Shown here piece by piece: positions 4,845 to 6,114 of a stretch of DNA of 6,114 nt. Source of the DNA: Enterenecus faecium (GTDB lineage: Bacteria > Bacillota > Clostridia > Oscillospirales > Oscillospiraceae); the NCBI GenBank assembly GCA_018713215.1, contig DVFO01000080.1:1-6114 (forward strand), read 5' to 3'. Position 1 is the stretch's first letter. Every line of letters begins with the position of its first letter. The translations under genes and the position numbers were made by a program. The notes beneath the pieces are model-generated. The model worked only from the letters and a program-made list of their open reading frames with translations, was not told the DNA's origin and did not search any database.

Positions 4845-6074
4845 TTATTCGGCAATCTTCACGCAGTGGAACACTTTCTTGCCCTTCTTAATGATGGCAC
4901 CGTCGGCGCCGCAATCCTGGCAGCAGAACTGAGCGTTGACGTCGGTGACCTTGGCGTCGTTGACGGACACGCCGCCCTGCTGCACCAGGCGGCGGGCCTC
5001 ACCCTTGGAGGGGCACAGGCCACACTTGACCAGCAGGTCCAGAAGGCCGATCTTGCCCTCACAGAAGTCGTCCTGGCACAGGGTGGTGGTGGGCATGCTG
5101 GAGCGGTCTCCGCCGCCGGCAAACAGGGCCTTGGCAGCGGCCTGGGCCTTCTCTGCCTCCTCCTTGCCGTGGACCAGGGCAGTGAGCTCGTAGGCCAGGA
5201 TCTCCTTGGCCTTATTCAACTGGCTGCCCTCCCATTGGTCCATCTCGTCGATCTGTTCCAGAGGCAGGAAGGTGAGCATGCGGATGCACTTGAGCACGTC
5301 GGCATCCTCCACGTTGCGCCAGTACTGGTAGAAGTCGTAGGGGCTGGTCTTGTTGGGGTCCAGCCACACGGCACCGGCGGCAGTCTTGCCCATCTTCTTG
5401 CCCTCGCTGTTGAGCAGCAGGGTGATGGTCATGGCGTGGGCATCCTGGCCCAGCTTGCGGCGGATGAGCTCCGTGCCGCCCAGCATGTTGGACCACTGGT
5501 CGTTGCCGCCGAACTGCATGTTGCAGTTGTAGTGCTGGAACAGGTAGTAGAAGTCGTAGGACTGCATGGGCATGTAGTTGAACTCCAGGAAGCTCAGGCC
5601 CTTCTCCATCCGCTGCTTGAAGCACTCGGCCCGCAGCATATTGTTCACCGAGAAGCAGGCGCCCACGTCCCGGATAAAGTCGATATAGTTGAGGTTCAGC
5701 AGCCAGTCGGCGTTGTTGACCATCATGGCCTTGCCCTCGCCGAACTCGATGAACCGCTCCATCTGCTTCTTGAAGCAGTCGCAGTTGTGCTGAATGGTCT
5801 CCTGGGTCATCATGGAGCGCATATCGGTGCGGCCCGAGGGGTCGCCGATCATGGCCGTGCCGCCGCCGATCAGGGCGATGGGCCGGTTGCCCGCCATCTG
5901 GAGCCGCTTCATCAGGCACAGGGCCATAAAGTGGCCCACATGGAGGGAGTCCGCTGTGGGATCGAAGCCGATGTAGAACGTGGCCTTGCCCTCGTTAATC
6001 AGGCGGCTGACTTCTTCTTCATTGGTCACCTGGGCAATCAGGCCCCGGGCAACCAGTTCTTCATAGAGTGTCAT
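4845..6074 (-). CDS. tyrS: Tyrosyl-tRNA synthetase
   Basis: Charges tRNA-Tyr with tyrosine; a cytosolic class I synthetase of 409 residues, within the usual bacterial range. Seen: YIGFDPTADSLHVGH (34-48) with Tyr34, Asp38 and the HIGH-box HVGH; GGGTAMIGDPSGR (70-82) with Asp78; NYMPMQSYD (166-174) with Tyr167, Gln171 and Asp174, the tyrosine-binding set; GGNDQW (189-194); KMGKT (227-231) as the KMSKS box. An S4-like RNA-binding domain starts near residue 345, with SKGEARRLVQQGGVSVND. Its tail carries an unusual cysteine group, FCCQDCG (383-389) and FHC (402-404). The start is the ATG at 6074, with AGAAAGGA (6083-6090, minus strand) eight bases upstream. Only 40 bases upstream are visible, so a T-box leader, common for firmicute tyrS, can be neither shown nor excluded. 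It is convergent to the dap operon. Confidence 0.98.
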   Translation of the reverse strand: MTLYEELVARGLIAQVTNEEEVSRLINEGKATFYIGFDPTADSLHVGHFMALCLMKRLQMAGNRPIALIGGGTAMIGDPSGRTDMRSMMTQETIQHNCDCFKKQMERFIEFGEGKAMMVNNADWLLNLNYIDFIRDVGACFSVNNMLRAECFKQRMEKGLSFLEFNYMPMQSYDFYYLFQHYNCNMQFGGNDQWSNMLGGTELIRRKLGQDAHAMTITLLLNSEGKKMGKTAAGAVWLDPNKTSPYDFYQYWRNVEDADVLKCIRMLTFLPLEQIDEMDQWEGSQLNKAKEILAYELTALVHGKEEAEKAQAAAKALFAGGGDRSSMPTTTLCQDDFCEGKIGLLDLLVKCGLCPSKGEARRLVQQGGVSVNDAKVTDVNAQFCCQDCGADGAIIKKGKKVFHCVKIAE

Positions 6075-6082
6075 AGTTATAA

Positions 6083-6090
6083 TCCTTTCT
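6083..6090 (-). promoter_or_regulatory. Ribosome binding site of tyrS
   Basis: AGAAAGGA on the minus strand, eight bases before the ATG at 6074. The remaining upstream bases to the window end (to 6114) show no promoter or recognisable leader structure. Confidence 0.7.
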
Positions 6091-6114
6091 CATTTCCCTG
6101 CCCCAGGAGCTTCA

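Overview
The window reads as a chromosomal housekeeping segment from a GC-rich member of the Clostridia, probably Oscillospiraceae/Ruminococcaceae (the Flavonifractor/Pseudoflavonifractor type of gut anaerobe). This placement is inference. It rests on strongly G/C-biased third codon positions, purine-rich AGGAGG-like ribosome binding sites, a queA-tgt pair of firmicute style, a compact asd-dapA-dapB cluster, and an aspartate-semialdehyde dehydrogenase of the archaeal/fungal clade that is also common in Clostridia. No mobile element, tRNA, rRNA, CRISPR array or broken gene was seen.

Layout, left to right. (1) Bases 1-1711, minus strand: queA (689-1711) followed 23 bases later by tgt (665 down to base 1, cut by the window edge). 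These are two enzymes of tRNA queuosine modification. (2) Bases 1712-2025: a 314-base A/T-rich divergent control region. It holds a near-consensus sigma-A promoter for asd, a facing minus-strand promoter candidate for queA, several inverted repeats and a strong asd ribosome binding site. (3) Bases 2026-4798, plus strand: asd, dapA and dapB with short gaps of 33 and 10 bases, evidently one operon. (4) Bases 4798-4843: a perfect 46-base palindrome acting as a bidirectional terminator. (5) Bases 4845-6074, minus strand: a complete tyrS, convergent with the dap operon.

The three plus-strand genes encode successive steps: aspartyl phosphate to aspartate semialdehyde (Asd), condensation with pyruvate (DapA), and reduction to tetrahydrodipicolinate (DapB). 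This feeds diaminopimelate for cell wall and lysine. QueA and Tgt together exchange a 7-deazaguanine base into tRNA and build epoxyqueuosine on it. TyrS charges tRNA-Tyr, which is itself one of the queuosine-containing tRNA families.

The most interesting part is the control region. The predicted 5' leader of asd (about 130 nt) has a hairpin whose apical segment is perfectly complementary, over 8 bases, to a later segment. That later segment overlaps a second hairpin directly abutting the asd ribosome binding site. This is a switch-like arrangement that I do not recognise as a known riboswitch. The candidate queA promoter fires toward it, so the two divergent transcripts would share about 56 nt of complementary 5' sequence. 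All of this is read by eye and needs folding and comparative tests.
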